Shown here: positions 49,888 through 57,672 of the stretch, one piece after another | How the letters are laid out: each line of letters starts with the position of its first letter | How positions within the stretch are numbered: position 1 is the stretch's first letter | Origin: Pseudomonas sp. MAG733B | GTDB taxonomy: Bacteria > Pseudomonadota > Gammaproteobacteria > Pseudomonadales > Pseudomonadaceae | Assembly (NCBI RefSeq): GCF_036884845.1 | Contig: NZ_CP145732.1 | Span: forward strand, 4,836,001-4,900,000 | Length of the DNA stretch: 64,000 nt | Direction: 5' to 3' | Program-made: the position numbers and the translations under genes | Notes under the pieces: model-generated | What the model saw: the letters and a program-made list of their open reading frames with translations, nothing else | The model's database searches: none | Told to the model about the DNA's origin: nothing

Positions 49888-50654
49888 TGCTGCGGGCAAA
49901 CAACTTGCTGGTGCGGCGCGGCAGTCGCACCGTGCTGGCCGACATCGATATCGAGTTACGTCCGGGTGAAGTCCTCGGCGTGCTGGGGCCTAACGGCGCC
50001 GGTAAAAGCACCCTGCTCGCCGCCCTTTGCGATGAGCTTCCCATCAGTGAAGGAACGGTCAGCCTCGACGAGCGCAAGCTCGCGGACTGGCCCGGTCAGG
50101 AGCGAGCCAAACGCCTGGCGGTTCTGCCGCAGAGTTCGAGCCTGAACTTCGCCTTTTCGGTCAATGAAGTCGTGGGCATGGGCCGTTTGCCCCATGCCAG
50201 CGGCCGCGTGCGCGATGCCGAAATCGTCGCCGAAGCGCTGAGTGCCGCCGACGCCTTGCACCTGGCCGGGCGCAGTTATCTGGCCTTGTCCGGTGGCGAG
50301 CGCCAGCGAGTGCATCTGGCGCGAGTACTTGCGCAACTGTGGCCGGGTGCCGAGGGGCAGATTCTGCTGCTCGACGAGCCGACGTCGATGCTCGATCCGC
50401 TGCACCAACACACCATTCTACAAGCGGTACGCGACTTCGCCGGGCGCGGTGCGGCGGTGCTGGTGATCCTGCACGACCTTAATCTGGCCGCGCGTTATTG
50501 CGATCAGTTGCTGCTGTTGCAGGACGGACGCCCGCACGCCTACGGCCCGCCGGATGACGTCCTGACCGCCGAAGCACTGCAAGCGGTGTATGGGCTGCAA
50601 GTGCTGATTCACCAGCACCCGGAACGTGGCCACCCATTGATTATCGCACGCTGA
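49887..50654 (+). CDS. hmuV: Heme ABC transporter ATP-binding protein
   Basis: 255 residues: Walker [18 protein letters not shown] (about 33-49), Q-loop [18 protein letters not shown], signature [17 protein letters not shown], Walker [18 protein letters not shown] and the switch His in [17 protein letters not shown]. All catalytic motifs are intact. It energises HmuU at the inner membrane. Its start overlaps the hmuU stop. A GCCCCCTC/GAGGGGGC hairpin lies in the 57 bp after it. Confidence 0.93.
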   Translation: MLRANNLLVRRGSRTVLADIDIELRPGEVLGVLGPNGAGKSTLLAALCDELPISEGTVSLDERKLADWPGQERAKRLAVLPQSSSLNFAFSVNEVVGMGRLPHASGRVRDAEIVAEALSAADALHLAGRSYLALSGGERQRVHLARVLAQLWPGAEGQILLLDEPTSMLDPLHQHTILQAVRDFAGRGAAVLVILHDLNLAARYCDQLLLLQDGRPHAYGPPDDVLTAEALQAVYGLQVLIHQHPERGHPLIIAR

Positions 50655-50711
50655 TACCCGCCCCCTCCCGCCATTGCAAGCGAGGGGGCCACCGTCTAAT
50701 AAGGAAAACCG

Positions 50712-51596
50712 ATGCGCATTCTGCTGTTATGCCTGGTCAGCCTGCTGGCGGCCTGCCAATCCCATTACGTCGCACCGCCACCGACGCCGATCGCCCCGCA
50801 AGGTCGCAATCACGCGGATCTCGGGGTGATCCGCGAACTCGCCACCGGCCGCACTCTCACCCCGCAAGAACTGGTCGAGCGTCTGGCTGCTGCGCCACGG
50901 GTACTGGTCGGTGAACAACACGACAACCCCGATCACCATGCCGTGCAACTGTGGCTGCTGCGCCAACTGGCGGCGCAACGTCCGCAAGGCAGCCTGCTGA
51001 TGGAAATGCTCAACCCCGACCAACAGGCGAAAGTCGACGCCGCGCAGGCCGCCACTCGTGCCGGTCAGCCAACGGCCGACGCTTATCAGGCGCTGTCCTG
51101 GCAAGCCAACTGGGATTGGGGCGTCTACGGTGCGATTGTCACTTACGCCCTGCGCCAACCCTACCCGCTGCTGTCGGCCAACCTCGATCGGTCGCAGATC
51201 ATGCAGATCTACAAACAGCGTCCGACCCTCAGCGGCGAAGCGTCCATCACACAACAGGTGCAAGCGACTTTGCTGGAAGACATCCGCGAATCCCATTGCG
51301 GCTTGCTGCCTGAAACGCAGATGCCAGCGATGCTCGCCGTCCAGCAGCAGCGTGACCGACGCATGGCCGAGCGCTTGATGGCGGCACCGACGCCTGCCGT
51401 ATTACTGGCCGGGGCGTTCCATGTGCGCAAGGACCTGGGCGTGCCACTGCACCTGAAAGACCTCGGTGCTGGCGAGGGCAACGCGGTGCTGGTGCTGGCC
51501 GAAGCGGGCAAGACCGTGACCGCCGAAAGCGCGGATTACGTGTGGTACACCGCCGCACAACCGGAGCAGGACCACTGCGCGAAATTACGTCGTTAA
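50712..51596 (+). CDS. ChaN-family heme-associated lipoprotein (PhuW-like)
   Basis: 294 residues: lipoprotein signal MRILLLCLVSLLAACQSHY with Cys15, then a ChaN-type domain (RVLVGEQHDNPDHHAVQLWL about 62-81, SLLMEMLNPDQQAKVDA, DWGVYGAIVTYALRQPYPLL, AVLLAGAFHVRKDLGVPLHL). ChaN of Campylobacter binds heme between monomers, and the P. aeruginosa phu operon ends with a gene of this kind, phuW. AAGGA is 8 nt before ATG 50712. Its survival beside truncated hmuS and hmuT is odd. Confidence 0.87.
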   Translation: MRILLLCLVSLLAACQSHYVAPPPTPIAPQGRNHADLGVIRELATGRTLTPQELVERLAAAPRVLVGEQHDNPDHHAVQLWLLRQLAAQRPQGSLLMEMLNPDQQAKVDAAQAATRAGQPTADAYQALSWQANWDWGVYGAIVTYALRQPYPLLSANLDRSQIMQIYKQRPTLSGEASITQQVQATLLEDIRESHCGLLPETQMPAMLAVQQQRDRRMAERLMAAPTPAVLLAGAFHVRKDLGVPLHLKDLGAGEGNAVLVLAEAGKTVTAESADYVWYTAAQPEQDHCAKLRR

Positions 51597-51600
51597 AAAG

Positions 51601-51671
51601 CAAAAGATCGCAGCCTGCGGCAGCTCCTACATGAGATCTGTGTAGGAGCTGCCGCAGGCTGCGATCTTTTG
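51601..51671. terminator. Long bidirectional hairpin terminator
   Basis: A 30-bp perfect stem: CAAAAGATCGCAGCCTGCGG continuing to 51630, an 11-bp loop, then the complement ending GATCTTTTG at 51671. It sits between the convergent ChaN-like and cytochrome c genes. A/T runs at both ends suit termination on both strands; the GCAGCCTGCGGCAGCTCCTAC core is a known-looking Pseudomonas intergenic repeat. Confidence 0.8.
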
Positions 51672-51674
51672 ATC

Positions 51675-52064
51675 TCACGGCGCCTGAAAGGTCTGCAAAT
51701 ACGCCAGCAAATCATCGATCTTTTCCTGATCGCTGATCCCCCAGAAAATCATCCGCGTCCCCGACACCACGGCCTTCGGATCCTCGATGTACGCCGCGAG
51801 TTTTTCCTGCGTCCACACCACTCCGGATGACTTCATGGCATCGGAGTACTGATAGTCCGTGGTACTCCCGGCAACACGTCCGAAGATATTGTTGAGCTGC
51901 GGACCAAAAAAGGGGCGCGCGCCCTCTCCGACCTGATGGCAACCACCGCAGACCCGCTTGAACAGTTTCCCGCCCGCCTCGGCATCGCCGGCGGCGAAAG
52001 CGTGTGTGCCGAACATGCCTGCACCGAGGCTCAGTACGAGCGTCATCACGACCGCTTTGTTCAT
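51675..52064 (-). CDS. Exported class I c-type cytochrome
   Basis: 129 residues: signal peptide (VVMTLVLSLGAGMFGTHAFA, cleavage before AGDAEAG), heme-binding CGGCH in FKRVCGGCHQVGEGA, and the axial Met in GTRMIFWGI near residue 105. The GDAEAGGKLFKRC-type start and FGPQLNNIFGRVAG match cytochrome c2/c550-like electron carriers. Periplasmic electron transfer is expected; the partner is unknown. GGAG is 8 nt before ATG 52064 (ATG 52070 is too close to it). A minus-strand copy of the ATACACAGGTAT palindrome lies about 140 bp upstream. Confidence 0.9.
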   Translation of the reverse strand: MNKAVVMTLVLSLGAGMFGTHAFAAGDAEAGGKLFKRVCGGCHQVGEGARPFFGPQLNNIFGRVAGSTTDYQYSDAMKSSGVVWTQEKLAAYIEDPKAVVSGTRMIFWGISDQEKIDDLLAYLQTFQAP

Positions 52065-52202
52065 TCCCATGGCTCCAGATCAGGCATTGCCTACAGCAAA
52101 AAATGGCGGTCATTTGATCACGACCCCGCCTGCAAACCGAAGCCTTTCAAACGTTCAATTTCGCCGATCTGCCAGCCGCCCCCGCATTTGACCCGCGCCG
52201 GG

Positions 52203-52216
52203 CATACCTGTGTATG
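52203..52216 (-). promoter_or_regulatory. ATACACAGGTAT site upstream of cytochrome c gene
   Basis: On the minus strand CATACACAGGTATG. The 12-bp core is identical to the site before the FixJ-like gene (36972-36988). It is about 140 bp upstream of the cytochrome c start. Confidence 0.55.
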
Positions 52217-52290
52217 AATTTTTAACACCTAGATGTTCGCCCGAACAACCTACGCATAAGTGACGTGTTTTTTCCGCCAATTAAGATGGC

Positions 52291-52330
52291 TGGCATGAAT
52301 GTCGGGCCGAAATGGCAGGCATTCATGCCA
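52291..52330. promoter_or_regulatory. 11-bp inverted repeat before repeat protein 4
   Basis: TGGCATGAATG at 52291-52301 and CATTCATGCCA at 52320-52330, perfect, with an 18-bp spacer, ending 46 bp before the start codon. Could be an operator or a leader hairpin. Confidence 0.55.
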
Positions 52331-52376
52331 ACCCGATTGTTGCGTGAACGATCCCGTGACTCACTAGGTGAACATG

Positions 52377-52961
52377 ATGAACACCCACAACCTTGCATTA
52401 GGAATTGTCCTCCTTTCGGCCCTCGGTCTTATCGGGGCGAACACTCAAGCGGCCGAAGCGGGAGCCACCACGACCGGTGCCAACACCGCCGCACACAACG
52501 TTGCCGAAGGTGCGCCCGACCGCATCAAGGAAAAACAACTGGCCGAAGGTGGCGCTGATCGCCTGCAAGAACGACGACTCGCCGAAGGCGGCGCCGATCG
52601 TCTGCAAGAACGACGACTCGCCGAAGGTGGCGCCGATCGTCTGCAAGAACGACAACTTGCCGAAGGTGGCGCCGATCGTCTGCAAGAACGACAACTTGCC
52701 GAAGGTGGCGCCGATCGCCTGAAAGAACGACAACTTGCCGAAGGTGGCGCCGATCGTCTCAGAGAGCGGCAACTGGCTTCTGACGGTTCCGATCGGCTGA
52801 AGCAAAACAGCGTTGCAGCGGGCGGTTACAACTCGATGCGCGGCACCCGCGTAGCAGAAGGCGGTTCTGACCGGTTGCGGCAAAACCACTATGCCGATGG
52901 CAGCAACGGCTACGATGCCAGCTCCGATGTCATGCCCTACTTCTGCATGGAATGTCGCTGA
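52377..52961 (+). CDS. Exported 13-residue-repeat protein 4, divergent, Cys-tailed
   Basis: 194 residues. A different signal peptide (LALGIVLLSALGLIGANTQA) and a Thr/Ala/Gly linker precede about ten 13-residue units: VAEGAPDRIKEKQ, six of the type LAEGGADRLQERQ, LASDGSDRLKQNS, a worn unit VAAGGYNSMRGTR and VAEGGSDRLRQNH. The unit phase and core (AEGG.DRL) equal those of proteins 1-3, but Gln/Glu/Arg replace the Asn-rich ends. The tail YADGSNGYDASSDVMPYFCM ECR has the only two Cys, spaced C-x-x-C. AGGTGA is 5 nt before ATG 52377. Promoter block and terminator of the other three are absent. Function unknown. Confidence 0.85.
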   Translation: MNTHNLALGIVLLSALGLIGANTQAAEAGATTTGANTAAHNVAEGAPDRIKEKQLAEGGADRLQERRLAEGGADRLQERRLAEGGADRLQERQLAEGGADRLQERQLAEGGADRLKERQLAEGGADRLRERQLASDGSDRLKQNSVAAGGYNSMRGTRVAEGGSDRLRQNHYADGSNGYDASSDVMPYFCMECR

Positions 52962-52988
52962 GCGGCCATTGAATCACCGCAAAAAAAA

Positions 52989-53078
52989 TGTAGGAGCGAG
53001 CCTGCTCGCGATAGCGGATTGTCATTCAACATTGATGTCGACTGACATGACGCCATCGCGAGCAGGCTCGCTCCTACA
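52989..53078. repeat. REP inverted pair
   Basis: TGTAGGAGCGAGCCTGCTCG and its complement ending CTCCTACA at 53078, with a 40-bp middle. It lies between repeat protein 4 and the convergent SDR gene and may end both transcripts. Confidence 0.85.
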
Positions 53079-53095
53079 GGTTTTGCGTTTTAACT

Positions 53096-53926
53096 TCAGT
53101 CCTTGAAGTCAGTAGACAGCGCCAGCTCATTCCACTCGGCCAGTTCCTCGGCGACGAAGCGGTTCTTCGCTTCGATGCGCGCGATGGTATCGCTGCCCAG
53201 CGCCAGACGCTGTGGCGGTTTCGGCGCATTGACCAGGGCGAACATCGCCTCGGCAAATTTCACCGGATCACCTGGCTGCGCATGGTTGGCCGCCTCGGCA
53301 TGCTTGCGCATCGCGCCGACCGTTTCATCGTAGTCCGGCAGTTCCAGCGCGGTCTTGACCAGCGATTGCTCGTCGAGGAAGTCGGTGCGGAAGAAGCCCG
53401 GCTCGACCACCGTGGCGTGGATGCCCAGCGGTGCCAGCTCCTGATGCAGCGCCTCGGTGATGCCTTCCACCGCAAACTTGGTCGAACCGTAGACGCCCCA
53501 GCCCATGTAGGCCTGGTAGCCGCCAATCGAAGAGATGTTGATCACATGCCCGGAGCGCTGGCGGCGCATGTGCGGCAGTACCGCACGGGTCACGTTGAGC
53601 AAGCCGAAAACGTTGGTGGCGAACAGACGCTCCGTCTCACTGGCACTGGTTTCTTCCACCGCTCCCAACACACCGAAACCGGCATTGTTGATCAGCACGT
53701 CAATCCGGCCAAAACGCTTGATGCCTTCCGCGACCGCCTGATGCGCTTCTTCTTCGCGGGTCACGTCCAGACGCACGGCCAGCAGGTTGGGATGGTCGCC
53801 CAGTTTGGCGATGACTTCTTCAGGTTTACGGGCGGTGGCAATCACCGCGTCGCCGGCACGCAGAGCACGTTCTGCGATGAGGGTACCAAAACCACGGGAA
53901 GCTCCAGTAATCAACCAAGTACGCAT
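53096..53926 (-). CDS. Classical short-chain dehydrogenase/reductase
   Basis: 276 residues: TGASRGFG (residues 7-14), VLINNAGFGVLGAVEE, catalytic Ser in VINISSIGGYQAYMGWGV and YGSTKFAVEGI with YxxxK, then VVEPGFFRTDF. Residues needed for NADP-dependent reduction or oxidation are present. AGGAGGAG lies 7 nt before ATG 53926. The LysR-type gene is divergent, 130 bp away, and is its probable regulator. Substrate unknown. Confidence 0.9.
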   Translation of the reverse strand: MRTWLITGASRGFGTLIAERALRAGDAVIATARKPEEVIAKLGDHPNLLAVRLDVTREEEAHQAVAEGIKRFGRIDVLINNAGFGVLGAVEETSASETERLFATNVFGLLNVTRAVLPHMRRQRSGHVINISSIGGYQAYMGWGVYGSTKFAVEGITEALHQELAPLGIHATVVEPGFFRTDFLDEQSLVKTALELPDYDETVGAMRKHAEAANHAQPGDPVKFAEAMFALVNAPKPPQRLALGSDTIARIEAKNRFVAEELAEWNELALSTDFKD

Positions 53927-54056
53927 TTCAACTCCTCCTGTCAGCGACCCGAGCGTTATTGCCGGGCCTTCTTGATGAGTTGACGCAACTTTAAAACTCC
54001 ACTACTGATGTGATAATCCCAATAATTTTGCATGGCTTTGTGAAAGGTATTCACAG

Positions 54057-54950
54057 ATGAAAGCACCTTCGGCGGCAGATCTCTCGACCTTCCTGAGCGT
54101 GGCCAGCCACCTGAACTTCAGCCGCGCGGCGGTGGAACTGGGGCTGACGCCTTCCGCCCTGAGCCATTCGGTGCGCACCCTGGAAAACCGCCTCGGCGTG
54201 CGCCTGTTCAACCGCACCACCCGCAGCGTCGGCCTGACCGAGGCCGGCGAGCGTCTTTTCGCGCGATTGAAACCGGCGTTCCGCGACATCGACGATGCGC
54301 TCGAAGACCTCAACAGCTTTCGCGACAAACCCTCCGGCAACCTCAGGATCACCGCCGGGCGCCAGGCTGCAGAACTGGTGGTGCTGCCGCTGGCCGCACG
54401 GTTTCTGGAGGCCTACCCGGACGTGAAACTGGAGATCGTGGCCGACGACGGCCTGGTCGATGTGGTGGCGGCAGGTTTTCATGCCGGCGTGCGCTTTGGT
54501 GCGCGACTGGAGGCGGACATGGTTTCGCTGCCGATCGGCGCCTACATGCGCTCGGTGGTCGTTGCCTCACCGGCGTTCTTCGAACGGCATGCAATCCCGC
54601 AAAAACCCGAGGACTTGCATGGCCTGCCGTGCGTTCGTCACCGCTTCCCCAGTGGAACACTGTATCGCTGGGAGTTCGAACGTGGCGGTATCGTCCAGGA
54701 AATCGAAATCGACGGCCCGCTGACGCTGGGCGATGTGAGCCTGATGGTCGGCCCGGCATTGCTGGGCGTTGGCATCGCTTACATTTTCGAAGACATGGTC
54801 AAGGCGCAAATCGCCGATGGCAGCCTGATCCAGGTGCTGAGCGACTGGTGCCCCTACTACCCGGGCCTGCATCTCTACTACCCGAGCCGCCGACATGTGC
54901 CGGCGACGCTCAAGGCGTTCATCGAGTTTGCCCGGGCCGCCCGGGAGTAG
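54057..54950 (+). CDS. LysR-family transcriptional regulator
   Basis: 297 residues: winged helix SAADLSTFLSVASHLNFSRA, AVELGLTPSALSHSVRTLEN, RLGVRLFNRTTRSVGLTEAG, then the ligand-binding domain starting PSGNLRITAGRQAAELVVLP. This is the CrgA/DsdC-like subgroup usually divergent from an oxidoreductase, as here with the SDR. AAGG is 9 nt before ATG 54057. The SDR promoter and the operator must lie in the 130-bp gap; a T-N11-A motif could not be fixed. Confidence 0.92.
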   Translation: MKAPSAADLSTFLSVASHLNFSRAAVELGLTPSALSHSVRTLENRLGVRLFNRTTRSVGLTEAGERLFARLKPAFRDIDDALEDLNSFRDKPSGNLRITAGRQAAELVVLPLAARFLEAYPDVKLEIVADDGLVDVVAAGFHAGVRFGARLEADMVSLPIGAYMRSVVVASPAFFERHAIPQKPEDLHGLPCVRHRFPSGTLYRWEFERGGIVQEIEIDGPLTLGDVSLMVGPALLGVGIAYIFEDMVKAQIADGSLIQVLSDWCPYYPGLHLYYPSRRHVPATLKAFIEFARAARE

Positions 54951-54976
54951 CTGCCAAGCCAGTAGACGCGGCTTGA

Positions 54977-55696
54977 TCAGGCCTTGAGATAGTCCAGGGT
55001 TTGCGCCGTGGTCCACAGGCCGTTGGCGATGTAGCGGTAGTTGATCAACGCCGCCAGGTAGCCATCGCCTTCAGGGGTGGTCGGGCCGGCGGTGGCGTCA
55101 CGCACCACGGCGACTTCAAAGCCCTGTTCCAGCAGTTCGCGCAAGTGCGACTCGACGCAGAGGTTGGCCGCCATGCCCGCCAGAATGATTTGCGACACTC
55201 CATGCTTGCGCAGTTGCAGCGCCAGGTCGTTGGTTTCCGGGCCGTAGACCTTGTGCGGCGACGCGATGATGGTTTTTCCGTCGAGGATGTACGGCTTGAA
55301 TTCGGGCATGAAATCGGCGCCGGAGTTTTCGAAACCGTCGAGGGTCAGCGGGCCCTTGCGATCGAACATGCAGATACTGTGCATGACCTTTTCCAGCGGC
55401 CCGCCGAACTGCCATTTGTGGTCGCACGGATAGTAGTAATGCGGCGAAACCGCGACGGTGATGCCCGCGTCTTTGGCGGCAGCAAACAACTGGCCGAGGT
55501 GATTGACCACGTCATGTTCGACGACGCTCTTGCCGAAGATGCTCCAGCTCACACCCTCGGGGCTGAGGAAGTCGATCTGCGGGTCGATGACCACCAGCGC
55601 AGTGCGGGACAGGTCAAGCTTCATGCCCGGATCCGGCAGCGCAGGCTCTGCCGGGTCAGCGTACTGGGGGGCGGTGCGAATCGGATCGTTACTCAT
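54977..55696 (-). CDS. Isochorismatase-family cysteine hydrolase
   Basis: 239 residues: catalytic Asp in LVVIDPQIDFLSPEG (about 34-48), Lys in SPHKVYGPETNDLALQLRKH and nucleophile Cys in GMAANLCVESHLRELLEQG. This triad belongs to isochorismatase/nicotinamidase-like amidohydrolases. The longer N-terminal tail MSNDPIRTAPQYADPAEPAL and WQFGGPLEKVMHSICMFDRK mark a subfamily of unknown substrate. GGAG is 9 nt before ATG 55696. Divergent from the AraC-type regulator, about 150 bp apart. Confidence 0.88.
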   Translation of the reverse strand: MSNDPIRTAPQYADPAEPALPDPGMKLDLSRTALVVIDPQIDFLSPEGVSWSIFGKSVVEHDVVNHLGQLFAAAKDAGITVAVSPHYYYPCDHKWQFGGPLEKVMHSICMFDRKGPLTLDGFENSGADFMPEFKPYILDGKTIIASPHKVYGPETNDLALQLRKHGVSQIILAGMAANLCVESHLRELLEQGFEVAVVRDATAGPTTPEGDGYLAALINYRYIANGLWTTAQTLDYLKA

Positions 55697-55848
55697 GACG
55701 GTGGACTCCGGACGTGGACAAGAAAAATCACTCTGCGCCGTGGCACCGGGAAGGGGTGTTGGTTACCATCGGCGAGAACTTCATCCTACGGTCGCGCCCT
55801 GCTCCCCTTTTGTCAGGACGTACAGCGTCTTTACCCGGGCGTCTCTAA

Positions 55849-56727
55849 ATGGACATTCTTTCCGAATTCTTCGAACGCACGCATTTGCAGGGCCGGCTGT
55901 TTTTTACAGGCACGGTGGACGGCACGCTGGTCCTCGACAAACCGCCGGGCATGGCGTTTATCCATGTGATCAGTCGTGGTGGCATGGACATGGTGCAGCC
56001 GGGATTGCCAAAGATCTCGATCAGCGAGCCCAGCGTGCTGTTTTGCCCCAGCAGTTGCCGTTACCAGTTGCGATCGAGTACGGCCGACGGAGCCGAACTG
56101 ATCTGCGCGTCATTCCAGTTCGGCCGCAACTCCCTGCAACCCTTCCCGCTCGGGCTCAAGGAAACCCTGGTGTTTCCGTTCAGGGAGCTGGAAAACCTCG
56201 CACCGTTAATCGGCAGCCTGATCGGTGAATTCGAGGATCAGGCCCCCGGCCGGACCAAGGCGCTGAACCTGCTGCTCGAATACATTTTCGTGCTGCTGGT
56301 GCGCCGTTCAGTGGTGGAGGGAAAGATTTCCAGCGGCCTGCTCTATGCCCTTCAGGACGGACGCCTCGGGGCGGTGTTCAACCGGATTCACCAAGAGCCC
56401 GAGGCGCTCTGGACCGTCGAGAAACTCGCCCAGCTTGCGAACATGTCGCGCTCGAAATTCTCGGCGTGCTTCACCCGGATCATGGACATTTCACCCATGG
56501 GCTACGTCACGGCGTGGCGCATGAAACTGGCCCAGGACCTGTTGCGCGAAGGGGTGCAGATCAAGGTGATCGCCGCAACGGTCGGCTACAGTTCGCAAGC
56601 CTCGTTCTCCCGAACCTTCCTCAACGTGGTGGGCCTGCCACCGGCCGAATGGCTCAAACGCGATGCCAGCGATCAGGATCAATCGCCAATCACGGCGCGG
56701 GTGATCCGGGCGGCTGAAAACCTTTAA
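55849..56727 (+). CDS. AraC-family transcriptional regulator
   Basis: 292 residues: N-terminal cupin-like sensor (about 10-110, GRLFFTGTVDGTLVLDKPPG, SVLFCPSSCRYQLRS) and a C-terminal AraC double HTH (VEKLAQLANMSRSKFSACFT, RIMDISPMGYVTAWRMKLAQ, VKVIAATVGYSSQASFSRTF-like segment ending VVGLPPAEWLKR). This is the cupin_6 AraC type. There is no strong Shine-Dalgarno at ATG 55849. The NIPSNAP gene starts 20 bp downstream and the isochorismatase gene is divergent; both are likely targets. Confidence 0.88.
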   Translation: MDILSEFFERTHLQGRLFFTGTVDGTLVLDKPPGMAFIHVISRGGMDMVQPGLPKISISEPSVLFCPSSCRYQLRSSTADGAELICASFQFGRNSLQPFPLGLKETLVFPFRELENLAPLIGSLIGEFEDQAPGRTKALNLLLEYIFVLLVRRSVVEGKISSGLLYALQDGRLGAVFNRIHQEPEALWTVEKLAQLANMSRSKFSACFTRIMDISPMGYVTAWRMKLAQDLLREGVQIKVIAATVGYSSQASFSRTFLNVVGLPPAEWLKRDASDQDQSPITARVIRAAENL

Positions 56728-56747
56728 CCCTGTCAGAGAGAAAACCG

Positions 56748-57074
56748 ATGGTCACGTGCTACCTGAAATATGTGCTCGATCCGTACAAGCTCGACGCGTT
56801 CGAGCACTACGGCAAGTTGTGGATCCCGCTGGTGGAGAAATTCGGCGGCCAGCATCACGGCTATTTCCTGCCGTCCGAAGGCGCCAACAACATCGCCCTC
56901 GCCATGTTCACGTTTCCCAGCCTGGCAGCATATGAACACTATCGGCAAGACTCGATGAACGACCCGGATTGCATCGCCGCGTTCAAGTACGCCGAAGAAA
57001 CCCGCTGCATCCTCAGCTACGAGCGCAGTTTCTTCCGACCGGTCTTCGGTGAGCCGAAAGCGCAACAGGCCTGA
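56748..57074 (+). CDS. NIPSNAP-family protein
   Basis: 108 residues with one dimeric ferredoxin-like NIPSNAP domain: CYLKYVLDPYKLDAFEHYGK, WIPLVEKFGGQHHGYFLPSE, MFTFPSLAAYEHYRQDSMND and SYERSFFRPV. The bacterial proteins have no settled function. It follows the AraC gene by 20 bp and probably shares its transcript. It converges on the Asn-rich protein gene with a 6-bp gap. Confidence 0.88.
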   Translation: MVTCYLKYVLDPYKLDAFEHYGKLWIPLVEKFGGQHHGYFLPSEGANNIALAMFTFPSLAAYEHYRQDSMNDPDCIAAFKYAEETRCILSYERSFFRPVFGEPKAQQA

Positions 57075-57080
57075 TCGGCC

Positions 57081-57671
57081 TCAAGGCGCATTGACCACGA
57101 CGTAAGTCACGTCGCTGCCTTGATACTGCGGCTGATACCAGGTCGAGCCGCACTGCATGTAGACCGTGTTGTATTGCATGACTTGCACACAGTTGGTGGG
57201 CATTTGCGCCGGGGTCATGATCGAGCCGACGACTGCGGCCGTCACGGCAACCGTGGCCGTAATTGCCGCTGCGGCGGCAATCGGATGGTAGTGATCGTCG
57301 TAGCCGTACCGACCGTGCCCATCGACATCGATGTCGACGTCGCGATGGTTGTCGATGTTGACGTTGCGATTGACGTTACGGTTGTGCGTGCTGTTGTTGA
57401 TGTTGGTGCGGTTGCCCACGTTGTTGCCGGCATTGACCCGATTTCCGGAGTTAACCCGGTTATTGGCGTTGACCCGGGTGGCCCGTTGCGTGTTGCCGGT
57501 GTTGATGCGCTGCGCCCGTGGCGCGCTGGGTGGCGGTGGCCGGTTTACCGAAGCCCTGGCGTGACCTTGGGCGCGCATGGGCCGGGCGTCGGCTTCGGCG
57601 ATCAGGCCGATGGTCAGCGCCGAGGCGGTTACCAGGGATAACAACAGGCTGCACGACATTGCGCTGTTCAT
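57081..57671 (-). CDS. Exported Asn-rich low-complexity protein
   Basis: 196 residues: signal peptide (CSLLLSLVTASALTIGLIAE, cleavage near ADA), a Pro/Arg region RPPPPSAPRAQRINTGN, an Asn-rich stretch of RVNxxNR and NxxNRN units (about 65-115), the acidic DVDIDVDGHGRYGYDDHYH, one hydrophobic helix (AAAAAITATVAVTAAVVGSI) and a C-terminal domain with two Cys (PTNCVQVMQYNTVYMQCGST). The last part resembles small outer-surface domains next to glycine-zipper-like helices. ATG 57671 follows the stop of the DUF2092-like gene as TGACATG, so the two are translationally coupled. Function unknown. Confidence 0.75.
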   Translation of the reverse strand: MNSAMSCSLLLSLVTASALTIGLIAEADARPMRAQGHARASVNRPPPPSAPRAQRINTGNTQRATRVNANNRVNSGNRVNAGNNVGNRTNINNSTHNRNVNRNVNIDNHRDVDIDVDGHGRYGYDDHYHPIAAAAAITATVAVTAAVVGSIMTPAQMPTNCVQVMQYNTVYMQCGSTWYQPQYQGSDVTYVVVNAP

Positions 57672-57672
57672 G

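Larger units (their letters stand above)
52065..52376. other. 312-bp divergent intergenic region
   Basis: Between the cytochrome c gene and repeat protein 4. It contains the palindrome site at 52203-52216, AACACCTAGATGTT at 52224-52237 and an 11-bp inverted repeat at 52291-52330. Translated frames are short and unconvincing. The block conserved upstream of repeat proteins 1-3 is absent. Confidence 0.55.
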
